A DNA stretch of 64,000 bases, from contig NC_019748.1 in NCBI RefSeq assembly GCF_000317575.1, positions 760,001 through 824,000 on the forward strand, given 5' to 3'. Position 1 is the first letter of the stretch, and each line of letters starts with the position of its first letter. The notes under the pieces are model-generated. The model was not told the origin of the DNA. It saw nothing but the letters and a program-made list of their open reading frames with translations, and ran no database searches. The stretch is from Stanieria cyanosphaera PCC 7437 (lineage in GTDB: Bacteria > Cyanobacteriota > Cyanobacteriia > Cyanobacteriales > Xenococcaceae). Shown here piece by piece: positions 35,227 through 43,560 of this stretch. A program made the position numbers and the translations under genes.

Positions 35227-36081
35227 ATGACTTCTCCTACTGCAACCTTGCTTGTTTCTTGTCCTGATCGCCCTGGATTAGTAGCAAAAATTGCGAATTT
35301 TATTTATTCTAATGGTGGCAATATTATTCATGCCGATCAACATACAGATTTTACGGCAGGTTTATTTTTAATTAGGATTGAATGGCAGCTTGAAGGTTTT
35401 TTGTTACCCAGAGACGTAATTGATACAGCTTTTGCTGCGATCGCAAAACCCATTGAAGCAAGCTGGCAATTACATTTTTCTGATACTATTCCTCGGATTG
35501 CAATTTGGGTTACTAAGCAGGATCATTGTTTATTAGATTTACTCTGGCGACATCAAGCTCAAGAACTTCCTGCTCAAATAGCATTAATAATTAGTAATCA
35601 TGCTCATTTAGAATCTATTGCTCAACAATTTAAGCTAGATTTTTATCAATTTCCGATTACTAAAGATAATAAATTAGAACAAGAAGCTAAAGAGTTAGAG
35701 TTACTTCAAAAATATCAAATAGATTTAATTGTCTTAGCAAAATATCTGCAAATTCTTAGTGCCGATTTTGTGGCTAAGTTTCCCAATATTATTAATATTC
35801 ATCATTCATTTTTACCAGCTTTTCCTGGAGCAAATCCTTATCAACGCGCTTATGAAAGGGGAGTAAAAATTATTGGCGCAACTGCTCATTATGTCACTGC
35901 CGATTTAGATGAAGGACCTATTATTGAACAAGAAGTAGTTCGAGTTAGTCATCGTGATACTGTGGCAGATTTGATTCGTAAAGGTAAGGATTTAGAACGA
36001 TTAGTTTTGTCTCGTGCTGTGAGATTGCATTTACAAAATCGAGTTTTAGTTTATGGTAATCGTACTGTGGTTTTTAGCTAA
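35227..36081 (+). CDS. purU: Formyltetrahydrofolate deformylase
   Basis: The 284-residue protein has an N-terminal ACT domain (about 5-85; LLVSCPDRPGLVAKIANFIY) and a C-terminal formyltransferase-fold domain with NIHHSFLPAFPGANPYQRAY (near 200), GATAHYVTADLDEGPIIEQ and VSHRDTVADLIRKGKDLER. PurU hydrolyses 10-formyl-THF to THF and formate, balancing one-carbon pools. Asn, His and Asp of the family's active site are present. It is divergent from the PilL-C gene and overlaps by 4 bp the 3' end of the convergent yraN-like gene. Confidence 0.95.
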   Translation: MTSPTATLLVSCPDRPGLVAKIANFIYSNGGNIIHADQHTDFTAGLFLIRIEWQLEGFLLPRDVIDTAFAAIAKPIEASWQLHFSDTIPRIAIWVTKQDHCLLDLLWRHQAQELPAQIALIISNHAHLESIAQQFKLDFYQFPITKDNKLEQEAKELELLQKYQIDLIVLAKYLQILSADFVAKFPNIINIHHSFLPAFPGANPYQRAYERGVKIIGATAHYVTADLDEGPIIEQEVVRVSHRDTVADLIRKGKDLERLVLSRAVRLHLQNRVLVYGNRTVVFS

Positions 36082-36467
36082 TAAAAATCAAAAGCAGCTT
36101 GGATATAATCTTGTAGAGTAAAAATAAATTTGTTTGCTTGTCCTATTTTTTGTTGATAGCTAACTAATGCGACATCAAAACGACAGGGACAATTAATTAA
36201 CTGAGGATGTTCTGCTAAAAATAATTCAGCACTCAAAAAAAGTTTGTGTTGTTTCTGATGATTAATCGCTAATAATCCATTAGCATCCCAATTTTTTTGG
36301 CTACGGGTTTTGACTTCTACAAATACTAAAATACTAGTGATCTTTTCTAAAAAAATTAGATCTATTTCTCCCCAACGACAACGCCAACGATGATGATACA
36401 ATTGATAACCCTGGGTTTCTAACCATTGAGCAACAAATTTTTCTCCTAATTCACCAATTTTATTCAT
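36078..36467 (-). CDS. YraN family protein (UPF0102)
   Basis: The 129-residue protein has the UPF0102 order: GEKFVAQWLETQGYQLYHHR, WGEIDLIFLE and FVEVKTRS. This is the PD-(D/E)XK nuclease-like core (E..D..EVK). A nuclease role is predicted for the family but not proven. It converges with purU with a 4-bp overlap. Confidence 0.9.
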   Translation of the reverse strand: MNKIGELGEKFVAQWLETQGYQLYHHRWRCRWGEIDLIFLEKITSILVFVEVKTRSQKNWDANGLLAINHQKQHKLFLSAELFLAEHPQLINCPCRFDVALVSYQQKIGQANKFIFTLQDYIQAAFDFY

Positions 36468-36668
36468 TAATAAATTTAAGATAATTAGTTTAAAATAATA
36501 ACTTATAAACTATTAATAATCAACTATCTACGAACGCTAAATTATCTGTGTTAATGCTATAGATAAACAATTAACAAAAAACAAAAATATTCATCATCAA
36601 TTATCATGATTTACAGCAGTTTTCGTGCTTGATAGACTATACCTTATTATTAGGCAAGAGATAAAAAG

Positions 36669-36711
36669 TAACTAATAACTGGTGACTGATAACTGATAAC
36701 TGGTAACTAAA
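36669..36711 (+). repeat. Tandem heptamer array ending at the start codon of the HAD gene
   Basis: Six to seven consecutive heptamers of the type AACTGRT (AACTAAT, AACTGGT, GACTGAT, AACTGAT, AACTGGT, AACTAAA) run directly into the ATG at 36712. They occupy the place of the ribosome binding site, which is otherwise not visible. Confidence 0.85.
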
Positions 36712-37407
36712 ATGACACAACCAAAAGTAATTTTTTTTGATGCAGTAGGAACTTTATTTGGAGTAAAAGGAAGTGTAGGAGAAGTTTATCACCAAATCGC
36801 TCTTAATTTTGGAGTAAAAACTAATCCTACCGATTTAAATATCGCTTTTTTAAATAGCTTTAAAACAGCACCACCACCTATTTTTACTAATGCGTCATTA
36901 CCAGAACTAAGCCAACAAGAATATAATTGGTGGTATGCGATCGCAAAATCAACTTTTACTCAAGTTGGTGTTTTAGAGCAGTTTAATAATTTTGACGCTT
37001 TTTTTGCCGAACTTTATCATTATTTTGCTACCGAACAACCTTGGTATATCTATCCAGATGTATTACCAACCTTACAAAAATGGCAAAAGCGAGGTGTAGA
37101 GTTAGGAATTATTTCTAATTTTGATACTCGAATAGAACAGGTAATTGAATTATTAAATTTAAAAACATTTTTTAAAACAACCACAATTTCTAGTTTGGTT
37201 GGTGCAGCTAAACCAGATCCTAAAATCTTTTTGACTGCTTTATCTAAACATAATTGTTTGCCTCAACAAGCTTGGCATATTGGTGATAGTTTTACAGAAG
37301 ATTATCAAGGTGCTAATCAAATTGGCATGAAAGCATTTTGGTTGAACCGATCCGAGGAATTATCAGTCCGTAAAAACCAACTACCCAATTTAAATCGTCT
37401 GGGATAA
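36712..37407 (+). CDS. HAD-superfamily hydrolase, subfamily IA
   Basis: A 231-residue HAD protein with motif I FFDAVGTLFGVKGSVGEVY (Asp9), motif II IISNFDTR (near 128), motif III lysine in GAAKPDPKIF (near 165) and motif IV HIGDSFTEDYQGANQIG (near 194). The second Asp of the usual DxDGT is Val here, as in some REG-2-like members, which may alter the phosphatase chemistry. Substrate unknown. The start codon follows a heptamer repeat array with no visible Shine-Dalgarno sequence. Confidence 0.88.
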   Translation: MTQPKVIFFDAVGTLFGVKGSVGEVYHQIALNFGVKTNPTDLNIAFLNSFKTAPPPIFTNASLPELSQQEYNWWYAIAKSTFTQVGVLEQFNNFDAFFAELYHYFATEQPWYIYPDVLPTLQKWQKRGVELGIISNFDTRIEQVIELLNLKTFFKTTTISSLVGAAKPDPKIFLTALSKHNCLPQQAWHIGDSFTEDYQGANQIGMKAFWLNRSEELSVRKNQLPNLNRLG

Positions 37408-37461
37408 ACTTGTGTTTAAATAATTTAAATTCAATTATGGTTGAATGAGGGGGAAATAATC

Positions 37462-38379
37462 TTGGATACGGCAAGTCAACAGAGAATTTTAGGCTATTTT
37501 ATTGAAGAAGCAAAAGAACATCTGCAAACTTTAGAACAGGGGATTTTACAATTATCCACTGCGGTTAAAGATACGGAAATGGTTAATGAAATGTTTCGTG
37601 CTGCTCACTCAGTTAAAGGTGGTGCAGCGATGTTGGGATATAGCACTATTCAAAAAACTGCTCATCGTCTAGAAGATTCTTTTAAAGTGTTGCGGGAACA
37701 TCCTGTCGATGTCGATCAAAAACTAGAATCTCTTTTTTTGACAGGATATGATTATTTACAAGATTTAATCGAAAGACTAGAAAGTTCTCCTAATTTTCGT
37801 GACGAAGATGCTTTAGAAATCCTCGAACAAGCGGAGTCCAATTTTACTTTATTGCAAAACTATTTAAAAGAATTATTGGCAGGAAATCAATCGGGAATAA
37901 CTACTTCAGAAGCTTCAATCAATATTGCTGAAGAAGTCAAAGAAACTCTTAAAGAAATGCTGTTGTTATTTAAGCAACCCGATAGTCCAACAAATCGGCA
38001 ACAACTGCAAAAATTATGTCAAAATTTAGGAAGATTAGCTCCTGAACAAACCAATTGGCAAAATCTGGTCAAAACCGCTACTGTAGCACTGGCGAATACT
38101 AAATATCCTTATAATACTGTTGCTCAAATTGTTATTAAAGAATTAAAACTCTGTGGTGATCTTCTTCATAGTGGACAAGGAGAGCAAATTGTCCCTAGTA
38201 ATAATCTTAAACAATTAGCTGCCACTGCTACGAAGACAGTTCCTCCTGGTAATGTTGCTCAAATAACTATTCCTGTAGAACCTCAAGCTGCTGCGATCGC
38301 AATTCTTAAATCTTTTAATAAACAACAAATAGCTCAAATTATTAAAATACTTTCTAGTCAAATTTTAGATAAAAAATAA
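37462..38379 (+). CDS. Hpt-domain protein, PilL-N type half of a split CheA
   Basis: The start is taken as TTG 37462 because GAGGGGGA lies eight bases upstream; TTG 37441 is also in frame. The 305-residue product begins LDTASQQRILGYFIEEAKEH and has one Hpt domain with phospho-acceptor His49 in FRAAHSVKGGAAMLGY. The rest (about 125-300) is helical linker with a conserved-looking C-terminal VEPQAAAIAILKSFN. It lacks any kinase core. It likely serves as the P1 domain for the CheA-like protein at 31819-35112, in the chemotaxis-like system for type IV pili, and could be phosphorylated in trans. Confidence 0.85.
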   Translation: MDTASQQRILGYFIEEAKEHLQTLEQGILQLSTAVKDTEMVNEMFRAAHSVKGGAAMLGYSTIQKTAHRLEDSFKVLREHPVDVDQKLESLFLTGYDYLQDLIERLESSPNFRDEDALEILEQAESNFTLLQNYLKELLAGNQSGITTSEASINIAEEVKETLKEMLLLFKQPDSPTNRQQLQKLCQNLGRLAPEQTNWQNLVKTATVALANTKYPYNTVAQIVIKELKLCGDLLHSGQGEQIVPSNNLKQLAATATKTVPPGNVAQITIPVEPQAAAIAILKSFNKQQIAQIIKILSSQILDKK

Positions 38380-38457
38380 CTTCAAATCAGAAACAGATAG
38401 TTACCACAGCTAATATGTGTCATAATAAATACTTATAAATAAATTGCTAAATTAGAA

Positions 38458-38733
38458 TTGGCTGTGTTTCAACTATTAAATATCTTAGTTGAGGCAAGCG
38501 AGTCAGGGATTCTTCTACTCCGCTTCTTGTTGCCTTGCACTTTAATTACTTTGATCGGCTTAAGTTTAGTGAATTTTGGATTAGATGCTGTAGCACGAGC
38601 TAAACAAATGCATCAGATTCCATGTACTCAATGTCGTTTCTTTACTAACGACCATCGTTTAAAATGTACCATTCAACCTCAAATTGCTAATACAGAACAA
38701 GCAATTGATTGCTCTGACTTCCGTTCGGATTGA
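38458..38733 (+). CDS. Small Cys-rich membrane protein, conserved in cyanobacteria
   Basis: A TTG at 38458 or GTG at 38464 starts a ~90-residue protein. One membrane helix (about 18-44, LLLRFLLPCTLITLIGLSLV) is followed by a soluble tail with CTQCRFFTNDHRLKC, then CSDF. The four cysteines (C-x2-C, C and C) suggest metal binding or a redox site. No ATG start is available. It looks like a conserved cyanobacterial hypothetical protein; the function is unknown. Confidence 0.65.
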   Translation: MAVFQLLNILVEASESGILLLRFLLPCTLITLIGLSLVNFGLDAVARAKQMHQIPCTQCRFFTNDHRLKCTIQPQIANTEQAIDCSDFRSD

Positions 38734-38877
38734 TAATTATCTTAGGTTTGTTTAATTAGTTAGTAGTGTCAAAGATAGTTGCGAGAGTTGTTTTTTTCTT
38801 TCTCTACTTCCTCGACTAACTCTACCTTCTTTACTTTCCTTGAAGTTAATTTTCGCTATTCAATCGAACTTGATATT

Positions 38878-39243
38878 ATGCTGGTACAAAAACTCAATCA
38901 AATGGAAGAATTTATCGCTGGCGATGGTACTCGTCTGCGAGAGTTATTACATCCAGATAAGCAACCGATAGAATTACGCTACAGTTTAGCTCATGCAATT
39001 GTTCCTGTGGGACAAACTTCTATTCCCCACGCTTTAACAACTTCAGAAGTCTATTATCTCCTCAGTGGTAAAGGAGAAATGCACATTGAGGACGAAACTC
39101 AACTGGTAGAAGCTGGAGATGCAGTGTATATTCCTCCCAATGCCAAACAATACATTCATAATTGCGGTGATGAACCTTTAATTTTTATCTGTATTGTCGA
39201 TCCAGCTTGGCGAAAAGAAGACGAAACGGTTTTTTCTAGTTAA
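38878..39243 (+). CDS. Cupin-domain protein
   Basis: ATG at 38878 (MLVQKLNQMEEFIAGDGT) starts a 121-residue single-domain cupin. The frame is open further upstream to a TTG at 38779, but that part is Ser/Phe/Thr low-complexity and unlikely to be translated. Cupin motif 1 is visible as PHALTTSEVYYLLSGKGEMH and motif 2 as VYIPPNAKQYIHNCG. Metal ligands are partly conserved (His, Glu and His). Such small cupins can be mannose-6-phosphate isomerase-like or sensing proteins; the substrate is unknown. A GTAGGGG/CCCCTAC inverted repeat follows the stop. Confidence 0.82.
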   Translation: MLVQKLNQMEEFIAGDGTRLRELLHPDKQPIELRYSLAHAIVPVGQTSIPHALTTSEVYYLLSGKGEMHIEDETQLVEAGDAVYIPPNAKQYIHNCGDEPLIFICIVDPAWRKEDETVFSS

Positions 39244-39252
39244 CAGTGAACA

Positions 39253-39282
39253 GTAGGGGTTCTCGCAGTGCCTTGCCCCTAC
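39253..39282 (+). repeat. Inverted repeat GTAGGGG ... CCCCTAC after the cupin gene
   Basis: A 7-bp perfect stem with a 16-base loop, ten bases after the cupin stop and preceded by AACAGTGAACAG. It looks like a dispersed cyanobacterial palindromic repeat and may also end transcription. No U-run follows. Confidence 0.5.
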
Positions 39283-39333
39283 TTTGGTTATGCCCCGTCA
39301 GGAGACAACCTCTTTAGTATTAATTAAACGGAT

Positions 39334-39522
39334 TTGATCTCATCTACCAGTAAAACAGTAAGTTGGACTGGTGAAATTGTTCATAACCTTGGTGGTAAAA
39401 AACTAATCAAAGATAGTAGAGGAGTTGCTATGGACAGAGATTTAAATGGAGGGCGTGGAATTTTTCTACGCTCATTGGTAGATATACCCAGTCTAAAAGA
39501 CTGCATTGTTAATGTTAATTAG
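39334..39522 (+). pseudogene. C-terminal remnant of a TnpB-type (IS200/IS605-related) gene
   Basis: The 62-codon frame reads STSKTVSWTGEIVHNLGGKK and then AMDRDLNGGRGIFLRSLVD, matching the end of TnpB proteins, where a zinc finger precedes a D-R-D-x-N-G-A-R motif. The zinc-finger Cys expected after SKT is Val here and the next cysteines are also lost, so the fragment is inactive. The RuvC catalytic regions upstream are absent and no tnpA or terminal repeat is seen. Confidence 0.6.
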
Positions 39523-39536
39523 CAAAATTATATCGG

Positions 39537-40586
39537 TTATGAATAATATTCATGAGTCAAACAAGGTAAAGCAATAATTTCTCCTTTAGCATCTTCTACT
39601 TGAACTTGTAAACCTATTCCTCCTGCTTTAGTACGAAGATAAGCTAACCCAAAATTACCTTCAGAAGTGTTTGTACAGCTAGTTAAAATTCCAACTTTAT
39701 TTCCTTCTAATATTAAAAGAGTTCCTGGATTAACTGGTGCGGTTAATTTTATACCCCAAAGTTGTTGTTTTACACCTTTATAGGTATTTAAACGAGCAAT
39801 AGTTTCTTGCCCAATATAACAACCTTTTTCAAAAGAAATAGCGTGCCATAAACCTGCTTCTAAAGGATTATAATCTTCTGTTAATTCTTGATCGGGAATT
39901 GGTCTTCCTTGTAAAATTCGTAATTGTGACCAAACGCGATCGCCTATCGGAGTTACACCGATTGTAATTAATTTAGACCAGCAAGCAGCAGCTTCAGCAA
40001 CAGGAATAATTAACGTATATCCAGGTAAAGCTAAACCATTACCGATGGCAATTCTAATGATATTATTATCAAAGTTAACTAATTGATGGCTATTTTCTGG
40101 TTGATTAATAACAGATTGAAGTCCTAATTTGGTTAGAAAATCATCGCTTTGTTTACCAATTAAATTAAAGACAGCATACTCAGTAGAAATATCACTCAAT
40201 TCTACTTTGTCAAAGGGAAAAATAAACCTGTCTAACCATTCAAGTAATTGTTGACGACGTTGAGGAGAAACTAAAACTAAAACTGCATCTTCAGTTACAT
40301 AAGCTGTAGCTAAATCTAAAGTTCTTGCTGTAGAAGTGACAAAAACAGTATCGCAACCTTGTCCAGGTTGAAGCTGATTAAAATTATTGGTACTTTGATT
40401 ATGAAGATAGCGTAATCTATCTTCTCCAGTTAATTTGAGTAAACCCCAGTTAGAGCGATCGCATAAAACTACTTCTTCTTTGGCAGCTATTAAAGCACGT
40501 TCATCGTTACCAAAACTTAAAGGTATCTGAGTTTCTGAGTCTAAAATAGCTCCCATTTCTTGTTGAATTTGACGTAATAATTCCAT
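39537..40586 (-). CDS. YgfZ/GcvT-like folate-binding protein
   Basis: The 349-residue protein carries the family signature KGCYIGQETIARLNTYKGVK (near 255), with the conserved Cys of YgfZ, plus an N-terminal aminomethyltransferase-like fold (LTGEDRLRYLHNQSTNNF). In E. coli, YgfZ helps repair or build some iron-sulfur enzymes using folate; a related role is likely here. It is transcribed alone on the minus strand, next to a TnpB remnant. Confidence 0.88.
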   Translation of the reverse strand: MELLRQIQQEMGAILDSETQIPLSFGNDERALIAAKEEVVLCDRSNWGLLKLTGEDRLRYLHNQSTNNFNQLQPGQGCDTVFVTSTARTLDLATAYVTEDAVLVLVSPQRRQQLLEWLDRFIFPFDKVELSDISTEYAVFNLIGKQSDDFLTKLGLQSVINQPENSHQLVNFDNNIIRIAIGNGLALPGYTLIIPVAEAAACWSKLITIGVTPIGDRVWSQLRILQGRPIPDQELTEDYNPLEAGLWHAISFEKGCYIGQETIARLNTYKGVKQQLWGIKLTAPVNPGTLLILEGNKVGILTSCTNTSEGNFGLAYLRTKAGGIGLQVQVEDAKGEIIALPCLTHEYYS

Positions 40587-40696
40587 AATTTTGTTTATTT
40601 AAATCTTTTAGTTTAATTATCTAATGCGATCGCTTATACTTTCTTTTATTTAAAAAATTTTATGATTAATTCCTTAATTGCTACAATCTAAATTAA

Positions 40697-41050
40697 TTAA
40701 GGGTTGCCAGAAGAAAAGAATACCATTTTAGCTAATAACCCAAACAAAGCTAAGAAAATTCCCACTACAAAAGTCCATAACCTTGTATCTTGATCTTTTA
40801 CTCTGGTTTCTAAAAGACTTACTCTTTTATCTATACCATCAACTTTTTCTGATAGTCCTTTAATATCACCTTTGACACTTTCTATTTTTAAATCGAGATT
40901 GCTAATATCTTTTTTTATTTCAGCTTGACTTGAAGCTATTTCTAATTTCAGTTCAGTTTTAACATCATCAATTCTTCTGTCTAGTTGGACAAAGCGATCG
41001 CTGATAAAATTTTTTAGCTCTTGAATTTCTGTGTTTGATGATGTGGTCAT
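40697..41050 (-). CDS. Coiled-coil protein with a C-terminal membrane anchor
   Basis: A 117-residue protein. Residues about 8-88 form a heptad-rich coiled coil (SDRFVQLDRRIDDVKTELKL, SLLETRVKDQDTRL) and residues about 90-112 a single membrane helix (LWTFVVGIFLALFGLLAKM). The layout resembles small tail-anchored coiled-coil proteins of unknown function common in cyanobacteria. Partners are unknown. Confidence 0.65.
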   Translation of the reverse strand: MTTSSNTEIQELKNFISDRFVQLDRRIDDVKTELKLEIASSQAEIKKDISNLDLKIESVKGDIKGLSEKVDGIDKRVSLLETRVKDQDTRLWTFVVGIFLALFGLLAKMVFFSSGNP

Positions 41051-41222
41051 TGCTATCTTGATATTATGCTCTTGTTGAAAAGCTACTTTTTTAGTTTATC
41101 GTCTGTGAGGATAGATAATCTGAAGCCTGTTTTATTAATTGAAATAAAGCAAATTGTAGCGGTCAAGATTTTTTTCTTACTACTTATTACTTAAGAGCAA
41201 ACCTCTCACCTTAGATTAAATT

Positions 41223-41576
41223 TTAATTGCTACAATTAGGAGAATTATTTAAAGTACGCTGAGTATGAGCGGTAGGATAAGCAGTTAAAATTACTGTACC
41301 ATCAGGATTTTTTACTATTCCCCGTGCTGGATAAATTGCCCCTTGAGATGTCATTATTGGTGGATATTGTTCTTGTAAAGCTTTCTCCTCTGCTTCTGTT
41401 TTTCTCTGCACCTGAGCATTTGGTTCTATAGATTGACCATCAATAATTAAAATTTCAGAAGGAATTGGTTCAACAGGTGTAGGAGGAACACCACCCCTCC
41501 CGTTGACTACAAAAGTATTTTCTCTCCCTGCAAAAATATCTTGTGCTGTTTGAGTAACATTGCAGACTCCAGCCAC
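41223..41576 (-). pseudogene. C-terminal remnant of a filamentous-haemagglutinin-like secreted protein
   Basis: The 117-codon piece starts within a frame that is already open upstream to 41606. CNVTQTAQDIFAGRENTFVV and NGRGGVPPTPVEPIPSEIL match the end of large cyanobacterial two-partner-secretion exoproteins, where a Cys and a 'GxGGLPPxP' segment close the beta-helix. The long haemagglutinin domain is missing, so this is a decayed tail. No TpsB transporter gene lies nearby. Confidence 0.5.
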
Positions 41577-41593
41577 TATTTGATCTGGTTCAA

Positions 41594-42001
41594 CTATATT
41601 TTCTGGTCAGGTAAGTTTTCAAATACTTGTCTCACTGATTTTTGTGCTTTTGCTTCTAGAAATTGCCAATCAACTTCACCTGTATCATCTATTAAACGAG
41701 TATCTATTTCTACTTCATGACTACTTTGGTCGTAGGAACTAAAAATGTTATTGGGTAAGGTAAGATAATTCTGAAAACAAACTTGATAGCACAGTTCCCA
41801 AATATCAATTTCTATCAATTTTCCTTGACTAGTTAAACAAAGATGATAACCTGGGATAGGGTCAACCACTTCTTTGTATTCTCCCTTCCATGCCGAATTA
41901 TCGAGTTGTTTGCGAATATTATCCAGAATTCTAATTAAGGCTGGTTGCATCAGCATTTGTGCTTGTTCCCATGCCTGTACGGTTTTAAATTTTGGTTTCA
42001 T
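41594..42001 (-). CDS. Conserved hypothetical protein (135 aa)
   Basis: ATG at 42001 (MKPKFKTVQAWEQAQMLMQP) is preferred to an ATG at 42034 that adds 11 poorly conserved residues. The soluble protein has a helical N-terminus (ALIRILDNIRKQLDNSAWKG) and a more beta-like middle (YHLCLTSQGKLIEIDIWELC). It ends acidic-helical (DDTGEVDWQFLEAKAQKSV). Its 3' end overlaps in another phase the open frame of the haemagglutinin remnant. I do not recognise a functional family. Confidence 0.6.
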   Translation of the reverse strand: MKPKFKTVQAWEQAQMLMQPALIRILDNIRKQLDNSAWKGEYKEVVDPIPGYHLCLTSQGKLIEIDIWELCYQVCFQNYLTLPNNIFSSYDQSSHEVEIDTRLIDDTGEVDWQFLEAKAQKSVRQVFENLPDQKI

Positions 42002-42065
42002 CAATCTTAAATTATTATCTCTAAAAGTAAGCATAGTACATTGCTACGCTGTATTTTTACGGGTT

Positions 42066-43442
42066 CTATTTCCCGATGCAAAATCGGCTAAAAATACGGT
42101 CTAGAACTGATTCTGTAACTTCTTCTCCCGTAATTTCGCCTAGAGCTTGAATTGCTCCTCTTAAATCAATTGTCCAAAAATCTAAAGGCAAATTTGCTTT
42201 GATGGTTTCTTGAACTTGTTCTAAGGATTGTTTGGCTTGAGTTAAAGCTGCTGCTTGTCTTTGATTGATGGCTAGCTCTAAATTAGCTGCGGTAGTTTCG
42301 CCAGTTTGCACCGATGCTAGAATTGCGGTTTCTAAGAGATCGATTCCTTCTTGATTAGCAGCAGAAGTAGTTACAATCTGCTGGATTTCTTGAGGATAAA
42401 TGATTGTTTCTGGGGAAGCCAAATCGACTTTATTAATAACTAAAATTAGGGGACGATGTTTAACTTGAAGATAAATCTTTTGATCTTCTTCCGTCCATCC
42501 TGCTTCAGCATCAACTGTTAGTAAAACTAAATCGGCTGATTGGGCTGCTTTTTGCGATCGCTCTACGCCAATTTTTTCCACTGTATCAAACGTATCTCTA
42601 ATTCCTGCGGTATCTAAAACTTGAATCGGAATCCCACCAGCTACTAAACTCGATTCAATTACGTCACGGGTAGTTCCAGGCAAATCCGTGACAATAGCGC
42701 GATCGCATTTACTCCAAGCATTGAGTAAACTTGATTTTCCCACATTAGGACGACCTACAATTGCTACTTTGATTCCATTCCTGAGTAATTCTCCTTGATT
42801 GGCAGTGGCAAGGATATCTTTGACTTGTTGTAAAACATCTTTGAGTTGTTGCCGAATTAAGTCTTCATTCAGGGGTGGTAAGTCTTCTTCAAAATCAATT
42901 CTGGCTTCTACTTCTGCCAAAATATCTAAACAAGTAGCTCGTAACTGACGGATCGGATGAGCCAGTTTACCTTGTAATCCTGCTAAAGCAACCACCGAAG
43001 CAGCTTGAGATTGCGCTCCTACTAATTCTGCAATACTTTCGGCTTGAGTCAGATCAATTCGACCGTTTAAAAATGCCCTGAGTGTAAATTCTCCTGGTTG
43101 AGCTAATCTTGCTCCCTGTTCTAAACAAAGTTTTAACACTTCTTGTACAGGGATAATACCACCATGACAGTGAAACTCAACCACATCTTCACGAGTAAAA
43201 GAACGAGGCGCAAGCATCAATAACAGCAAAGCTTCATCCACTAATTCCTTAGTGTCAGGATGACGAATATAACCGTAGAGAAGACGATGACTTTCCCATA
43301 ACTGTTTACCAGGCGCATCAAATAAATTGCGGGCAATATTTACCGCTTCTTCTCCCGAAAGACGCACAATACCAATGCTACCCTGTTGAGGCACAACGGC
43401 TGTCGCGATCGCAACAATAGTTTTTCCTGTTGTAATTGTCAT
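42066..43442 (-). CDS. mnmE: tRNA uridine-5-carboxymethylaminomethyl modification GTPase
   Basis: MnmE with MnmG forms the cmnm5 group on wobble uridine. The 458-residue protein has the N-terminal folate-binding domain (1-120), a helical domain and an inserted G domain with GRPNVGKSS (230-238), DLPGTT near 268 and NKVD. The C-terminus ends in the catalytic FCIGK (C-I-G-K). Length is normal. The start is ATG 43442 and the gene is followed by the small 135-aa gene on the same strand. mnmG is not in the window. Confidence 0.96.
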   Translation of the reverse strand: MTITTGKTIVAIATAVVPQQGSIGIVRLSGEEAVNIARNLFDAPGKQLWESHRLLYGYIRHPDTKELVDEALLLLMLAPRSFTREDVVEFHCHGGIIPVQEVLKLCLEQGARLAQPGEFTLRAFLNGRIDLTQAESIAELVGAQSQAASVVALAGLQGKLAHPIRQLRATCLDILAEVEARIDFEEDLPPLNEDLIRQQLKDVLQQVKDILATANQGELLRNGIKVAIVGRPNVGKSSLLNAWSKCDRAIVTDLPGTTRDVIESSLVAGGIPIQVLDTAGIRDTFDTVEKIGVERSQKAAQSADLVLLTVDAEAGWTEEDQKIYLQVKHRPLILVINKVDLASPETIIYPQEIQQIVTTSAANQEGIDLLETAILASVQTGETTAANLELAINQRQAAALTQAKQSLEQVQETIKANLPLDFWTIDLRGAIQALGEITGEEVTESVLDRIFSRFCIGK

Positions 43443-43497
43443 AAGCTATGAAGGCAGAAGGCAGAAAATTTAAAACCTTATTATGTATTACCTATTA

Positions 43498-43560
43498 CTT
43501 TCTGATAACTGGTAACTGGTGTACAGACGTTCCATGGAACGTCTCTACTGGTAACTGTTT
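43498..43560 (+). repeat. Heptamer repeat with an embedded 28-bp palindrome
   Basis: AACTGGTAACTGGT units are interrupted by a near-perfect palindrome (43521-43548) whose core, AGACGTTCCATGGAACGTCT (43525-43544), is perfect. CTGGTAACTG then continues on the other side. The repeat runs up to the stop codon of radA. The palindrome resembles the GTAGAGACGTTGC-type dispersed element found in many cyanobacteria. Confidence 0.75.

Noticed and set aside
38779-38877. Upstream extension of the cupin gene
   Set aside because: The extra 33 residues are Ser/Phe/Thr low complexity, start with TTG and are not part of the cupin fold.
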